Source: Selenomonas sp. (GTDB lineage Bacteria > Bacillota_C > Negativicutes > Selenomonadales > Selenomonadaceae). From it: a DNA stretch of 62,407 bases. Made by a program: the position numbers and the translations under genes. The stretch covers positions 1-62,407 of the forward strand of contig NZ_JAILPX010000105.1 of NCBI RefSeq assembly GCF_024699275.1, in the 5' to 3' direction. This document shows, piece after piece, positions 8,513-15,822 of this stretch (positions within the stretch are counted from its first letter, which is position 1; every line of letters starts with the position of its first letter). Below the pieces are notes generated by a model. That model worked only from the letters and a program-made list of their open reading frames with translations. It did no database searches and was not told the origin of the DNA.

Positions 8513-9061
8513 ATGGATAAACTGGCATTGGAGCGTGCCCGAGGCTGCATGACTGCGGCAGGTTTATTTTTTCAGAAGGGCGCCGAGGATATTTCCCAGA
8601 CCATCGAATTGGGACTGCGTATGGATGTGGATCCGGCAGAAATCTATGAGACCTGCATGAATCGGAATACCGCCGACAAGAGCGTGCTGGCCATGGCTTC
8701 GTTGATTATCTTTTTCCTGGTCAGAGACGGAGTGCGGGTCAAGAAGGCCTGTATGTCTGCCTGGCAGGTGGCGGATAAGTTCAATGATCCCATTATCCAG
8801 TCCATTTCCAATGCCTTGATGGCAGCGGAAAATCCCAAACGTCGGGGAAAGTTAGTGGCAGGCTTTTTGACCTCCCAGGATTTGAAGGACAAGCTGAGCC
8901 TGGCAATTTATCTCAATGTGGCGAATATGGAAGATTCTTTCTATGCCCATATACAGGAATTGAAGAAGCAGCCGGATAATGAGACCCGTATCATGGGCGC
9001 CGCCTTTGCTGGGGCAATTTATGGCCTGAAGGAAGTAACGGCTGCAAGTAAACAGAAATGA
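8513..9061 (+). CDS. Hypothetical helical protein
   Basis: A 182-residue protein (MDKLALERARGCMTAAGLFFQKGAED...) with alternating hydrophobic and charged segments that suggest a helical bundle, and no clear signal peptide. ATG 8513 is preferred over the TTG at 8507 because GAGGTGA ends six bases before it. It contains the pattern TCMNRNTADKSVLAMASLIIFFLVRDGV and ends in a lysine-rich tail. I recognise no family. A terminator follows within 10 bases, so it closes a transcription unit. Confidence 0.6.
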   Translation: MDKLALERARGCMTAAGLFFQKGAEDISQTIELGLRMDVDPAEIYETCMNRNTADKSVLAMASLIIFFLVRDGVRVKKACMSAWQVADKFNDPIIQSISNALMAAENPKRRGKLVAGFLTSQDLKDKLSLAIYLNVANMEDSFYAHIQELKKQPDNETRIMGAAFAGAIYGLKEVTAASKQK

Positions 9062-9067
9062 TACTGG

Positions 9068-9098
9068 GGAGACGGTAATATGTGCCGTCTCCTTTTTT
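9068..9098 (+). terminator. Intrinsic terminator
   Basis: GGAGACGG (9068-9075) and CCGTCTCC (9085-9092) form an 8-bp perfect stem followed by six T residues. It separates the unknown gene upstream from the jetD-like gene. Confidence 0.85.
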
Positions 9099-9120
9099 AT
9101 GCAGGTAAGGAGAGAATTTT

Positions 9121-10308
9121 ATGGCTTATGATGATGGGCTGCGGCAAAAATTAACCAATAAGCGTAAGCTGGAGGAGCTTTGGCAGCAGGCGATGCTAGA
9201 GGAGGATTTTTTCTTCGCCTATTCATTGAAGCCCCCGGTGGAGCTCAGTAAAAGTGCAGGTCGAATCCATGAGGTGAATGCATGGGCTGCTTTTTGGAAA
9301 CAAGCGGATGCCCCCTGGCATTTGCTTACGGCCAACAAGCAGGCCGGAATTATGGGAAAGCAAAATGATTTTCCCAAAAAGGCAGAGTTTAGAAGTGCTG
9401 AGGAAGCATTGAAGTACTTGCGGGAATGGCAGCGATTTCAGCGGTTACAGACGCGTTGTGCAAAAATCAGCAGGGATTTTCCGCAGCTGCGCAGTCTGTG
9501 TGGAGTCTATCGTCAGGAGATTTTATCTACTGTTGGCTTGGAAGAAAAGATTTGGCAATTGGCGCATTATTTTTCCGGGAATTATCGGAGAGATTGTTAT
9601 TTGCGCGAATTGGATATTCCCTATGTGGATACGAAATTCATGGAGAAGAATAAGAAACTGACGGCCGATATCTTTTTTGTCTTGCATCCAGAGGAGGAAG
9701 GCCATAGTTTTAAGGACTTGTGTACCTTATTGAACTGGCAGGTTCAGGCACCAACGCCTAATATTTATTTGCGCTCATTAGATAAGAGAAAAACTATTGG
9801 CGGCTTGCAGGAGCTTATGGTGACGGCAGAACAGTTAGCGAGATTGGCTGTTTCCTTTAGCCGGATTTTCTTTACGGAGAACAAGCTCAATGGTTTTGTA
9901 TTCCCGGAGGTGGAAGATGGGCTGATGATCTTTGGGGCAGGTAATGGCGTGGTAGCCGAGTCGGAAACCATTCCCTGGCTTGTCCGGCAGGAGAAACTCT
10001 GGTATTGGGGGGATATAGACCGGGATGGTTTTCGTATTTTGTCCCGGGTTCGGGAAAAATATCCTCAGGTACGTTCTTTTTTGATGGGAAAGGAACTGGC
10101 AAAAAAATACTCGTATTTTATGACTGCAGATACAGGGAAGAAAGGAGAGATGCCCTCCAATCTGACTGACCAGGAGCAGGATTGTTGGTGTTATTTGGCA
10201 GAGCAGCCGCTGGGGATGAGTCGGCTGGAACAGGAGAAAATACCATTGCATGAGGTCAAAGGATTCTTACAATCCTGTGGTATAGCTGAATTGCAGGATG
10301 AATTATAA
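9121..10308 (+). CDS. JetD-like protein (DUF3322/DUF2220), Wadjet nuclease subunit homologue
   Basis: A 395-residue protein with the two-part plan of JetD. The N-terminal DUF3322 region (residues 1 to about 180) is rich in W and F. The C-terminal DUF2220 region has the hallmarks FTENKLNGFVFPEV (near 260) and YWGDIDRDGF (near 295), the latter an acidic Toprim-type metal site. In Wadjet, JetD cuts plasmid DNA after the JetABC SMC complex extrudes it. No jetA, jetB or jetC is present in the window. It is a single-gene unit between a terminator and the cobalamin riboswitch. It could be a stand-alone nuclease or an orphan. Confidence 0.8.
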   Translation: MAYDDGLRQKLTNKRKLEELWQQAMLEEDFFFAYSLKPPVELSKSAGRIHEVNAWAAFWKQADAPWHLLTANKQAGIMGKQNDFPKKAEFRSAEEALKYLREWQRFQRLQTRCAKISRDFPQLRSLCGVYRQEILSTVGLEEKIWQLAHYFSGNYRRDCYLRELDIPYVDTKFMEKNKKLTADIFFVLHPEEEGHSFKDLCTLLNWQVQAPTPNIYLRSLDKRKTIGGLQELMVTAEQLARLAVSFSRIFFTENKLNGFVFPEVEDGLMIFGAGNGVVAESETIPWLVRQEKLWYWGDIDRDGFRILSRVREKYPQVRSFLMGKELAKKYSYFMTADTGKKGEMPSNLTDQEQDCWCYLAEQPLGMSRLEQEKIPLHEVKGFLQSCGIAELQDEL

Positions 10309-10390
10309 AAAGTTATGGAAAAATAAGTTAGGATGTGCTACAATAACTTCTGTGAGTTATTTCACAAGGATAAACAAACTGCATAAGAGG

Positions 10391-10557
10391 AACAGGTGCT
10401 TGCCGGCGCACATCCGGCAGCTGAAAAGAGAAGCTGGTATAAGCCAGCGCGGTCCCGCCACTGTGAGGGGAGCGAACCTGCATAGTTAAGTCACTGGAAG
10501 CAAAGCTTCTGGGAAGGCGCAGGGGAGCGATGAACCGAGCCAGGAGAACTGCCTGTT
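10391..10557 (+). ncRNA. Cobalamin (adenosylcobalamin) riboswitch
   Basis: The leader carries the cobalamin riboswitch words in the right order: GGTGCTTGCC-like 5' element at 10395, GCTGAAAAGAGAAGCTGG, GCGGTCCCGCCACTGT, GTCACTGG, GGGAAGGCGC, and the B12-box segment GAGCCAGGAGAACTGCC at 10537-10553. High B12 should shut the downstream chelatase, methyltransferase and importer genes. About 175 bases separate it from the cbiK start; this expression platform has no obvious T-tract terminator. A -10-like TACAAT at 10339-10344 lies upstream with only a weak -35 match. Confidence 0.93.
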
Positions 10558-10732
10558 TGACAATCACCGTAGTGGCTGTTGGGAGGCTGCTGAACCTGCG
10601 AGCGATGGGAAGGGGATTTCGTCTATTTGTGATGGAAGCATCTTTTTGCGCTGTGGCGGGAAAGGTGCTTTTTTGCGAGGAAAACCTTGCAAATGCTTGT
10701 ATGCAGGGGAATTTTTAGGGAGGTTTTTCATA

Positions 10733-11725
10733 ATGAAAAATTGGCAGAAAATGTTAGCAGCAGCTGTGGCCTGTGGAGCAGCTTTCTCCGCAAGTTACGT
10801 ACCGGCAGAGGCAGCTTATCAACTCAACGAAGAGGTTAAGGCGCCTACCAAGGCTTTGAAACAGGCAGCAGAGATCGGGGTGCTTAAGAACGAGAACCCG
10901 GAGATGAAGAATCTGGCTAATAAGGATGCCATTGTGGTGATGACCTTTGGTACGACCTTCAAGGATACCCGTGCCAAGACCATTGATGCTACGGTTAAAG
11001 CCATTCAGGCTAAGCATCCGAATACCAAGGTGGTAACGGCTTATACCTCCCATATCATCATTGACCGCGTGAAGAAGAATGAAGGCATCAGCTATCCTAC
11101 GCCGGAAGAAGCTTTGGAACAGCTGAAAAAAGATGGCTATACCCGTGTGGCACTGGCTACGCTGGATGTAATTCCGGGGATGGAATACAATTACGATATC
11201 GGTGTATACCACAACTATAAGGATCAGTTCAAGAAGATGACGCTGGGTACTTCGCTGATGTATTGGCAGGGTCAGGAAGAACAGGCTGATGATGTAACGG
11301 AAACCATCAAGGCCCTTTCCACCCAGTTCCCGAAACAGGGCAAGGATGATGCCATCCTGATTATGGCTCATGGTACGCCCCAGGTTTCCAATGCTTATTA
11401 TTCGGTAATCCAGGCTAAGATTAACGAAATGGGCATGAAGAATGTCTATGTTTATACGGTTGAAGGCTGGCCAAACCTGGAAACCGTGATGCCGAAGCTC
11501 AAGGAGAACGGCATTAAGCACGTTACGCTGATGCCCATGATGATGGTGGCTGGTGACCATGCCAATAATGATATGGCAGGTGCTGAGGAAGATTCCCATA
11601 AGTCCATCCTGGAGAAGGCTGGCTATAAGGTCGATGCTTACCTCCATGGTATTGGCGAAAATAAGGCAGTCCGTGACCTCTATGTACAGCGGGCTGAAGA
11701 TGCTTGGAACGCATTGGAAAAATAA
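10733..11725 (+). CDS. cbiK: Exported sirohydrochlorin cobaltochelatase CbiK
   Basis: A 330-residue class II chelatase with an N-terminal signal peptide: basic start MKNWQKM, a hydrophobic stretch, and a likely cut after AEA (about residue 25). The body begins VMTFGTTFKDTRAKTIDA. It carries the two metal-site histidine regions, MAHGTPQVSNAYY and MVAGDHANNDMAG. CbiK inserts cobalt into sirohydrochlorin in the anaerobic B12 pathway. An exported form is known in Desulfovibrio (CbiK-P), where a haem-related role was proposed. The start at 10733 is set by AGGGAGG 9 bases upstream. Regulation is by the cobalamin riboswitch. Confidence 0.9.
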   Translation: MKNWQKMLAAAVACGAAFSASYVPAEAAYQLNEEVKAPTKALKQAAEIGVLKNENPEMKNLANKDAIVVMTFGTTFKDTRAKTIDATVKAIQAKHPNTKVVTAYTSHIIIDRVKKNEGISYPTPEEALEQLKKDGYTRVALATLDVIPGMEYNYDIGVYHNYKDQFKKMTLGTSLMYWQGQEEQADDVTETIKALSTQFPKQGKDDAILIMAHGTPQVSNAYYSVIQAKINEMGMKNVYVYTVEGWPNLETVMPKLKENGIKHVTLMPMMMVAGDHANNDMAGAEEDSHKSILEKAGYKVDAYLHGIGENKAVRDLYVQRAEDAWNALEK

Positions 11726-11757
11726 GATTTCACCAAACTCATCTATATTCATCGCTG

Positions 11758-11803
11758 TTTAAGCCGTCTGCCCTTCCTGTCAGAAAGGGGTGGGCGGCTT
11801 AAA
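11758..11803 (+). terminator. Hairpin between cbiK and cbiL, possible terminator
   Basis: TTTAAGCCG at 11758-11766 pairs with CGGCTTAAA at 11795-11803, and inner TGCCC/GGGTG bases can extend the stem. The tail (CCTATCTTTGTTTATTTG) is only moderately T-rich. It may reduce read-through into cbiL rather than stop it. Confidence 0.5.
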
Positions 11804-11881
11804 CCTATCTTTGTTTATTTGACAGGTGATAGTCAGCATAGTATGATAGGCTAAGACAATATTAATGGAGGTTTTTGATTC

Positions 11882-12583
11882 ATGAGTGGAATCTTTTATG
11901 GCATTGGTGTGGGCCCTGGTGACCCGGAATTGTTGACGGTAAAGGCAATTAAAGCCATCGAGAAAGTGGATGTGCTGATTGCGCCCAAGACAGAAAAGAA
12001 GGACGGCAGTGTAGCCCTTACGGTGGCTAAGCCTTATTTGAAAAAGGACGTGGAAATCGTCTATCAGGTGTTCCCAATGGTAAAAGGCTTTGCCGAAAAT
12101 AGCACGGATGCCTGGGAAGCCAATAAGCAGGAAATTCTTGCCCTGCTGCAGGCAGGCAAGAATGTGGCTTTCCTGACCATTGGCGATCCCATGTTCTACA
12201 GCACCTACATCTATGTATTCCGCCTGCTGGAAAATGAAGGAGTGGACATCCAGACCATTCCTGGCATTCCCGCATTTGCGGCCATTGGCAGCCAACTGGG
12301 GTATCCCATTGTTGAAGGGGATGATGTGCTGTCTATCATTCCCGCTACGGCCAGTCAGGAAAAGGTGGAAAAGGCTATGCAGGCAGCAGATAACGTAGTA
12401 CTCATGAAGGTTTACAAGAACTTCGAAGATGTGGCGGATATGCTGGATAAGAATGAAATGGCCGAGCAGGCTGTACTGGTCAGCCGGGCAGGTCTTGATG
12501 ATGAGAAAATCATTTACGATGTCTTAGCCCATAAGAAGGACAAGCTGAACTATCTCTCTACGATTTTGACCCGTAAGAAATAA
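11882..12583 (+). CDS. cbiL: Cobalt-factor-II C20-methyltransferase CbiL
   Basis: A 233-residue S-adenosylmethionine-dependent tetrapyrrole methylase. The family words are FYGIGVGPGDPELLTVKA at the N-terminus, LTIGDPMFYSTY near residue 98, and PGIPAFAAIGSQLG near 123. CbiL adds the C20 methyl group to cobalt-sirohydrochlorin or precorrin-2. It directly follows the chelatase that makes its substrate, although that chelatase appears to be exported. GGAGG lies 10 bases before the ATG. The substrate-binding protein gene starts 14 bases after its stop, so the genes are likely cotranscribed. Confidence 0.92.
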   Translation: MSGIFYGIGVGPGDPELLTVKAIKAIEKVDVLIAPKTEKKDGSVALTVAKPYLKKDVEIVYQVFPMVKGFAENSTDAWEANKQEILALLQAGKNVAFLTIGDPMFYSTYIYVFRLLENEGVDIQTIPGIPAFAAIGSQLGYPIVEGDDVLSIIPATASQEKVEKAMQAADNVVLMKVYKNFEDVADMLDKNEMAEQAVLVSRAGLDDEKIIYDVLAHKKDKLNYLSTILTRKK

Positions 12584-12597
12584 TAGGAGATGGTATT

Positions 12598-13545
12598 ATG
12601 AAGCGTCAGCTCAGTGTATTGCTGACAGCTATGCTGGCCATGGCTTTGTTGTTGACAGGCTGTGGCAGTGAGAATCCCCGAGCTGCAGATAAGGCAGGTT
12701 TTGCGACCGTGACAGATGATTTAGGCCGCACTGTGGAGTTTTCCCAGAAGCCAACCCGTATCGTGGTGACCTCGGCTTCCTTTCTGGAACCCTTGGAAGC
12801 TGTGGGTGGTGCTGATTTAGTGGTGGGGCGTCCTGATTCCAAGACCAAGATGCCTGCCTATGCTAAGGAGTTGGCCAGTGTAGGCAAGGTCTATCAGATT
12901 GATACGGAAAAGGTGCTTTCCTGCCAGCCGGATTTGGTCATCATCAATAAAGGCATGAATGAAAAATTGGTGGATGCCCTGGAGGCCAATGGCATCAAGA
13001 CACTGGTGCTGGATATGAAAAGCTATGAGGACGTGAAGCGGGAAGTAACAACCCTGTCTGTCATTACCGGTAATGAAGATAAAGGGAAGCAGCTGGTGCA
13101 GGACATGGACGATAAAATCGCCGCCGTCAAGGCCAGCATTCCTGCAGAGAAGCGTCGGGTGTCCATCATTCACAGTACGAGTCAAGGCCTGACGGTGCAG
13201 CTGGATGGCAGTATTGCCGGTTCTGTGGCCAAAATGCTGGGTTGGGAGAATGTGGCCAGTGGCAGCAAGCCGCTGGAGAAGAATCCCGATGCAGCGCCCT
13301 ACAGCATGGAAACCCTGGTGGAGCAGAATCCGGAAATCCTATTCGTTACCAGTATGGGGAAAATGGATGCCATCAAGGCCAGTATGGAGGAAACCATGCA
13401 GGGGCCGGCTTGGCAGAGTATTCCTGCAGTACGGAATAAGCAGGTCTATTATCTGCCCCAGGAGCTTTTCTTGTTGAGTCCCGGCATCCACTATCCGGAG
13501 GCTGTGGCGGAAATGGCTAAATGCGTTTATCCAAACGGTAAGTAA
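12598..13545 (+). CDS. ABC transporter substrate-binding lipoprotein, BtuF/FepB-like
   Basis: A 315-residue lipoprotein with signal peptide and lipobox LLLTGC (Cys22), followed by the periplasmic-binding-protein family II plan. The start of the mature part, TVTDDLGRTVEFSQKPTRIVV, is typical of vitamin B12, haem and siderophore binders. Position behind cbiK and cbiL and the B12 riboswitch favours corrinoids or cobalt-containing tetrapyrroles as cargo. The family alone cannot exclude haem or siderophore. The permease and ATPase genes follow closely. Confidence 0.85.
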   Translation: MKRQLSVLLTAMLAMALLLTGCGSENPRAADKAGFATVTDDLGRTVEFSQKPTRIVVTSASFLEPLEAVGGADLVVGRPDSKTKMPAYAKELASVGKVYQIDTEKVLSCQPDLVIINKGMNEKLVDALEANGIKTLVLDMKSYEDVKREVTTLSVITGNEDKGKQLVQDMDDKIAAVKASIPAEKRRVSIIHSTSQGLTVQLDGSIAGSVAKMLGWENVASGSKPLEKNPDAAPYSMETLVEQNPEILFVTSMGKMDAIKASMEETMQGPAWQSIPAVRNKQVYYLPQELFLLSPGIHYPEAVAEMAKCVYPNGK

Positions 13546-13556
13546 AGGAATCGAAC

Positions 13557-14555
13557 ATGAAGTATGCAGAGTTTTCTGCAGGCAGGAAACGGCGGACGCT
13601 AATGCTTTTAGCGTTGGCCGCTTTTGCCTGTTTAGGGTTATTGGTCAGTGTGGCCAGAGGCTCCGTGGATATTCCCCTGGAGGAAATAGCGGGGTTCCTT
13701 ACAGGGGCGGGATACAGCCCTCATGGACAAATCATTTATAATATCCGTCTGCCCCGCAGCATCGTGGCAGCGCTGGTGGGGATTAATCTGGCGTTATCCG
13801 GAGCCATCCTCCAGGCGGTTATGAAAAATCCCCTGGCTGATCCGCATATTATTGGGATATCCTCTGGCGCAGGTCTGTTGGGCATTCTCGTTATGCTGGC
13901 TTTTCCCGGCTATGCACATCTGGTGACACCGGCCGCCTTTGTGGGGGCAATGGGGGCGGCGTTGCTCATCTATATCCTGGCCTGGAAAAATGGTATCCGG
14001 CCCATCCGCATCATCCTGGCTGGTGTGGCGGTATCAGCGTTCCTGAGCGCCGGCATTTCTGCCTTATTGATTTTTTACAGCGATCGGGTTCATAGCGCCT
14101 TGATGTGGATGGTGGGGGGCTTGTCTGCCCGCAGCTGGCCCCAGGTGGAAATGCTTTGGCCCTATACCCTGCTCTGTGTCATACTGGCCTTGCTGGCAGC
14201 TAGACACCTCAATATCCTGCAGCTGGGCGATGAATTGGCTAAGGGACTGGGGGTGCGGGTAGGATTGACCCGTATCCTGCTATCGGCTTTGGCGGCACTG
14301 CTGGCAGCCAGTGCTGTATCTGTGGTGGGACTTCTGGGCTTTGTGGGGCTCATTGTTCCCCATACGGCAAGACTGCTGGTGGGGTCTGACTATCGCGTGC
14401 TGCTGCCTGCGTCCCTCTTCCTGGGGGCAGGGACAGTGACTTTTTGCGACACCATTGCCCGGACCATTGTTGCACCTGTGGAATTGCCTGTGGGCATCAT
14501 CATGGCGGTTATGGGTGCCCCCTTTTTCCTGTATTTATTAAGGAGGGAGCTATGA
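13557..14555 (+). CDS. FecCD-family ABC transporter permease (BtuC-like)
   Basis: A 332-residue polytopic membrane protein of the FecCD/BtuC type with about ten hydrophobic segments. Conserved words include NIRLPRSIVAALVGINLALSGAILQ, NPLADPHIIGISSGA and GLLGFVGLIVPHTARLLVG. It forms the dimeric channel of the importer with the lipoprotein upstream and the ATPase downstream. Its stop codon overlaps the ATPase start (ATGA at 14552-14555), indicating coupled translation. Confidence 0.92.
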   Translation: MKYAEFSAGRKRRTLMLLALAAFACLGLLVSVARGSVDIPLEEIAGFLTGAGYSPHGQIIYNIRLPRSIVAALVGINLALSGAILQAVMKNPLADPHIIGISSGAGLLGILVMLAFPGYAHLVTPAAFVGAMGAALLIYILAWKNGIRPIRIILAGVAVSAFLSAGISALLIFYSDRVHSALMWMVGGLSARSWPQVEMLWPYTLLCVILALLAARHLNILQLGDELAKGLGVRVGLTRILLSALAALLAASAVSVVGLLGFVGLIVPHTARLLVGSDYRVLLPASLFLGAGTVTFCDTIARTIVAPVELPVGIIMAVMGAPFFLYLLRREL

Positions 14556-15334
14556 TGGACCTTAAGGTGTGTAATTTGAAGGTGGCCATTGAAGAAAAGG
14601 AAATCCTTCATGGCATTACCGCAGAGTTTTCAGCAGGAAAGCGTACAGCCATCATCGGTCCCAACGGGGCAGGCAAGTCCACCCTGCTCAAGGCGCTGGC
14701 CGCGATCAATACAAACTATGAGGGAACTGTGTTGCTAGATGGCCAGGAAATCCGGCAGCTGAGTCGTAAGGCCATTGCCCGAAAAGTCGGCATTTTACCC
14801 CAGGGCGCAGCAGCACCGCCAGACACCACGGTACAGCAGTTGGTGGATTATGGCCGTTTTCCCTATCGCAGCCTGTTTTCCCGGGATGTGAAGGCAGACC
14901 GGGAAGTGGTGGAATGGGCCATGGAGGCCTCGCATGTAGACCATCTTGCTCACCGCCAGGTGCAGACTCTTTCCGGCGGTGAACGGCAAAGGGTGTTTTT
15001 GGCCATGGTGCTGGCTCAGCAGCCGCAGATTTTGCTGTTGGATGAACCCACAACCTATCTGGATATTGCCCATCAGCTGGAGGTTATGGATATCGTAGCC
15101 CGGCTGAATCGTGATTATCAGATGACGGTCATCATGGTGCTCCACGATATCAACCACGCCCTGCAATATGCCGATGAAATCATGATTATTAAAGATGGTA
15201 TATGCAGGGCGCAGGGACTGCCAAAGGAAGTCATGACGGTAAAAAGTCTGGCCGATACCTTTGGGGTTAAGGCGGATGTCTTTACCAATAGTCAGGGTAA
15301 GACTGTATTGTCGCCGATTGCCTTAGTGAAATAA
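14552..15334 (+). CDS. ABC transporter ATP-binding protein (BtuD/FecE-like)
   Basis: A 260-residue ATPase with Walker A GPNGAGKST (residues 36-44), signature LSGGERQR, Walker B ILLLDEPT and the switch histidine in VLHDINHAL. The ATG at 14552 has AGGAGGG at the right distance; a second ATG at 14555 is a close alternative. It powers the importer formed by the two preceding genes. A terminator follows four bases after the stop, so this ends the B12-controlled unit. Confidence 0.92.
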   Translation: MMDLKVCNLKVAIEEKEILHGITAEFSAGKRTAIIGPNGAGKSTLLKALAAINTNYEGTVLLDGQEIRQLSRKAIARKVGILPQGAAAPPDTTVQQLVDYGRFPYRSLFSRDVKADREVVEWAMEASHVDHLAHRQVQTLSGGERQRVFLAMVLAQQPQILLLDEPTTYLDIAHQLEVMDIVARLNRDYQMTVIMVLHDINHALQYADEIMIIKDGICRAQGLPKEVMTVKSLADTFGVKADVFTNSQGKTVLSPIALVK

Positions 15335-15337
15335 AAA

Positions 15338-15366
15338 AGCCTTCCTCTTTGTAAGGGAGGTTTTTT
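15338..15366 (+). terminator. Intrinsic terminator closing the cbiK-btu-like unit
   Basis: CCTTCC and GGGAGG flank a short loop in GCCTTCCTCTTTGTAAGGGAGG and are followed by TTTTTT. It separates this unit from the feo promoter. Confidence 0.75.
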
Positions 15367-15469
15367 ATGTGGAAAAAGTCAGGAAATAAGGTGATTTTCC
15401 AGCAAAAATATTAACAGAAAATTTCCAACAATGCAAATGAAAATATTTTTAAATTGTAAATGAGAATCC

Positions 15470-15499
15470 TTGACAAATGTTATTGATATGCGTTATCAT
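15470..15499 (+). promoter_or_regulatory. feo promoter with Fur-like box
   Basis: TTGACA at 15470-15475 is followed after 17-18 bases by TTATCA/TATCAT. The segment TGATATGCGTTATCA at 15484-15498 is a 7-1-7 match to the Fur pattern TGATAATnATTATCA with about three mismatches, and it covers the -10 box. Repression by Fur with iron is the natural reading. An AT-rich run with AATGAGAAT at 15459-15467 may be a second half-site. Confidence 0.6.
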
Positions 15500-15559
15500 A
15501 ACTCAAGTAGAAATTATGATTTTTTCATACGTTGGAAATCACATTAGGAGGCGTTGATT

Positions 15560-15784
15560 TTGACATTGAAAGATGGTAAGACCGGCATGACGCTGAAGAT
15601 TCAGCAGATTGGCGATTCCGACCTCAAAGAAAGATTAATGACTATGGGACTGACTCCTGGAACGAAAGTTAAGGTGCTGCGCAGTGCACCTTTAGGTGAT
15701 CCTATTGCCATTGGTGTACGTTCTTATAACCTGGCTTTGCGCCGGGCTGATGCAGCTAAAGTACAGGTGCAGCAGGTGAACTGA
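15560..15784 (+). CDS. feoA: Ferrous iron transport protein FeoA
   Basis: A 74-residue SH3-like protein with the FeoA words IQQIGDSDLKERLMTMGLTPGTKVKVLRSAPLGDP and a C-terminal SYNLALRRADAAKVQV. FeoA assists FeoB in ferrous iron uptake. The TTG at 15560 is chosen because AGGAGG ends eight bases before it; a TTG at 15554 is too close to that site. feoB follows within 40 bases. Confidence 0.9.
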   Translation: MTLKDGKTGMTLKIQQIGDSDLKERLMTMGLTPGTKVKVLRSAPLGDPIAIGVRSYNLALRRADAAKVQVQQVN

Positions 15785-15822
15785 TCGTCATGAATGTGAC
15801 TGATACGGATAGAGGAGATGTA

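Noticed and set aside
9121..10308. Calling a full Wadjet system
   Set aside because: Neither neighbour resembles JetA, JetB or JetC; only the JetD-like gene is present.
10754..11752. A 332-codon open frame on the minus strand opposite cbiK
   Set aside because: It lies entirely over a well-identified gene, has no ribosome binding site and codes for a His- and Ile-rich chain typical of an antisense shadow.
14444..14551. An earlier start for the BtuD-like ATPase, inside the permease gene
   Set aside because: The added residues (RHHCPDHCCTCG...) are out-of-frame permease sequence; ATG 14552 has AGGAGGG and the usual overlap.
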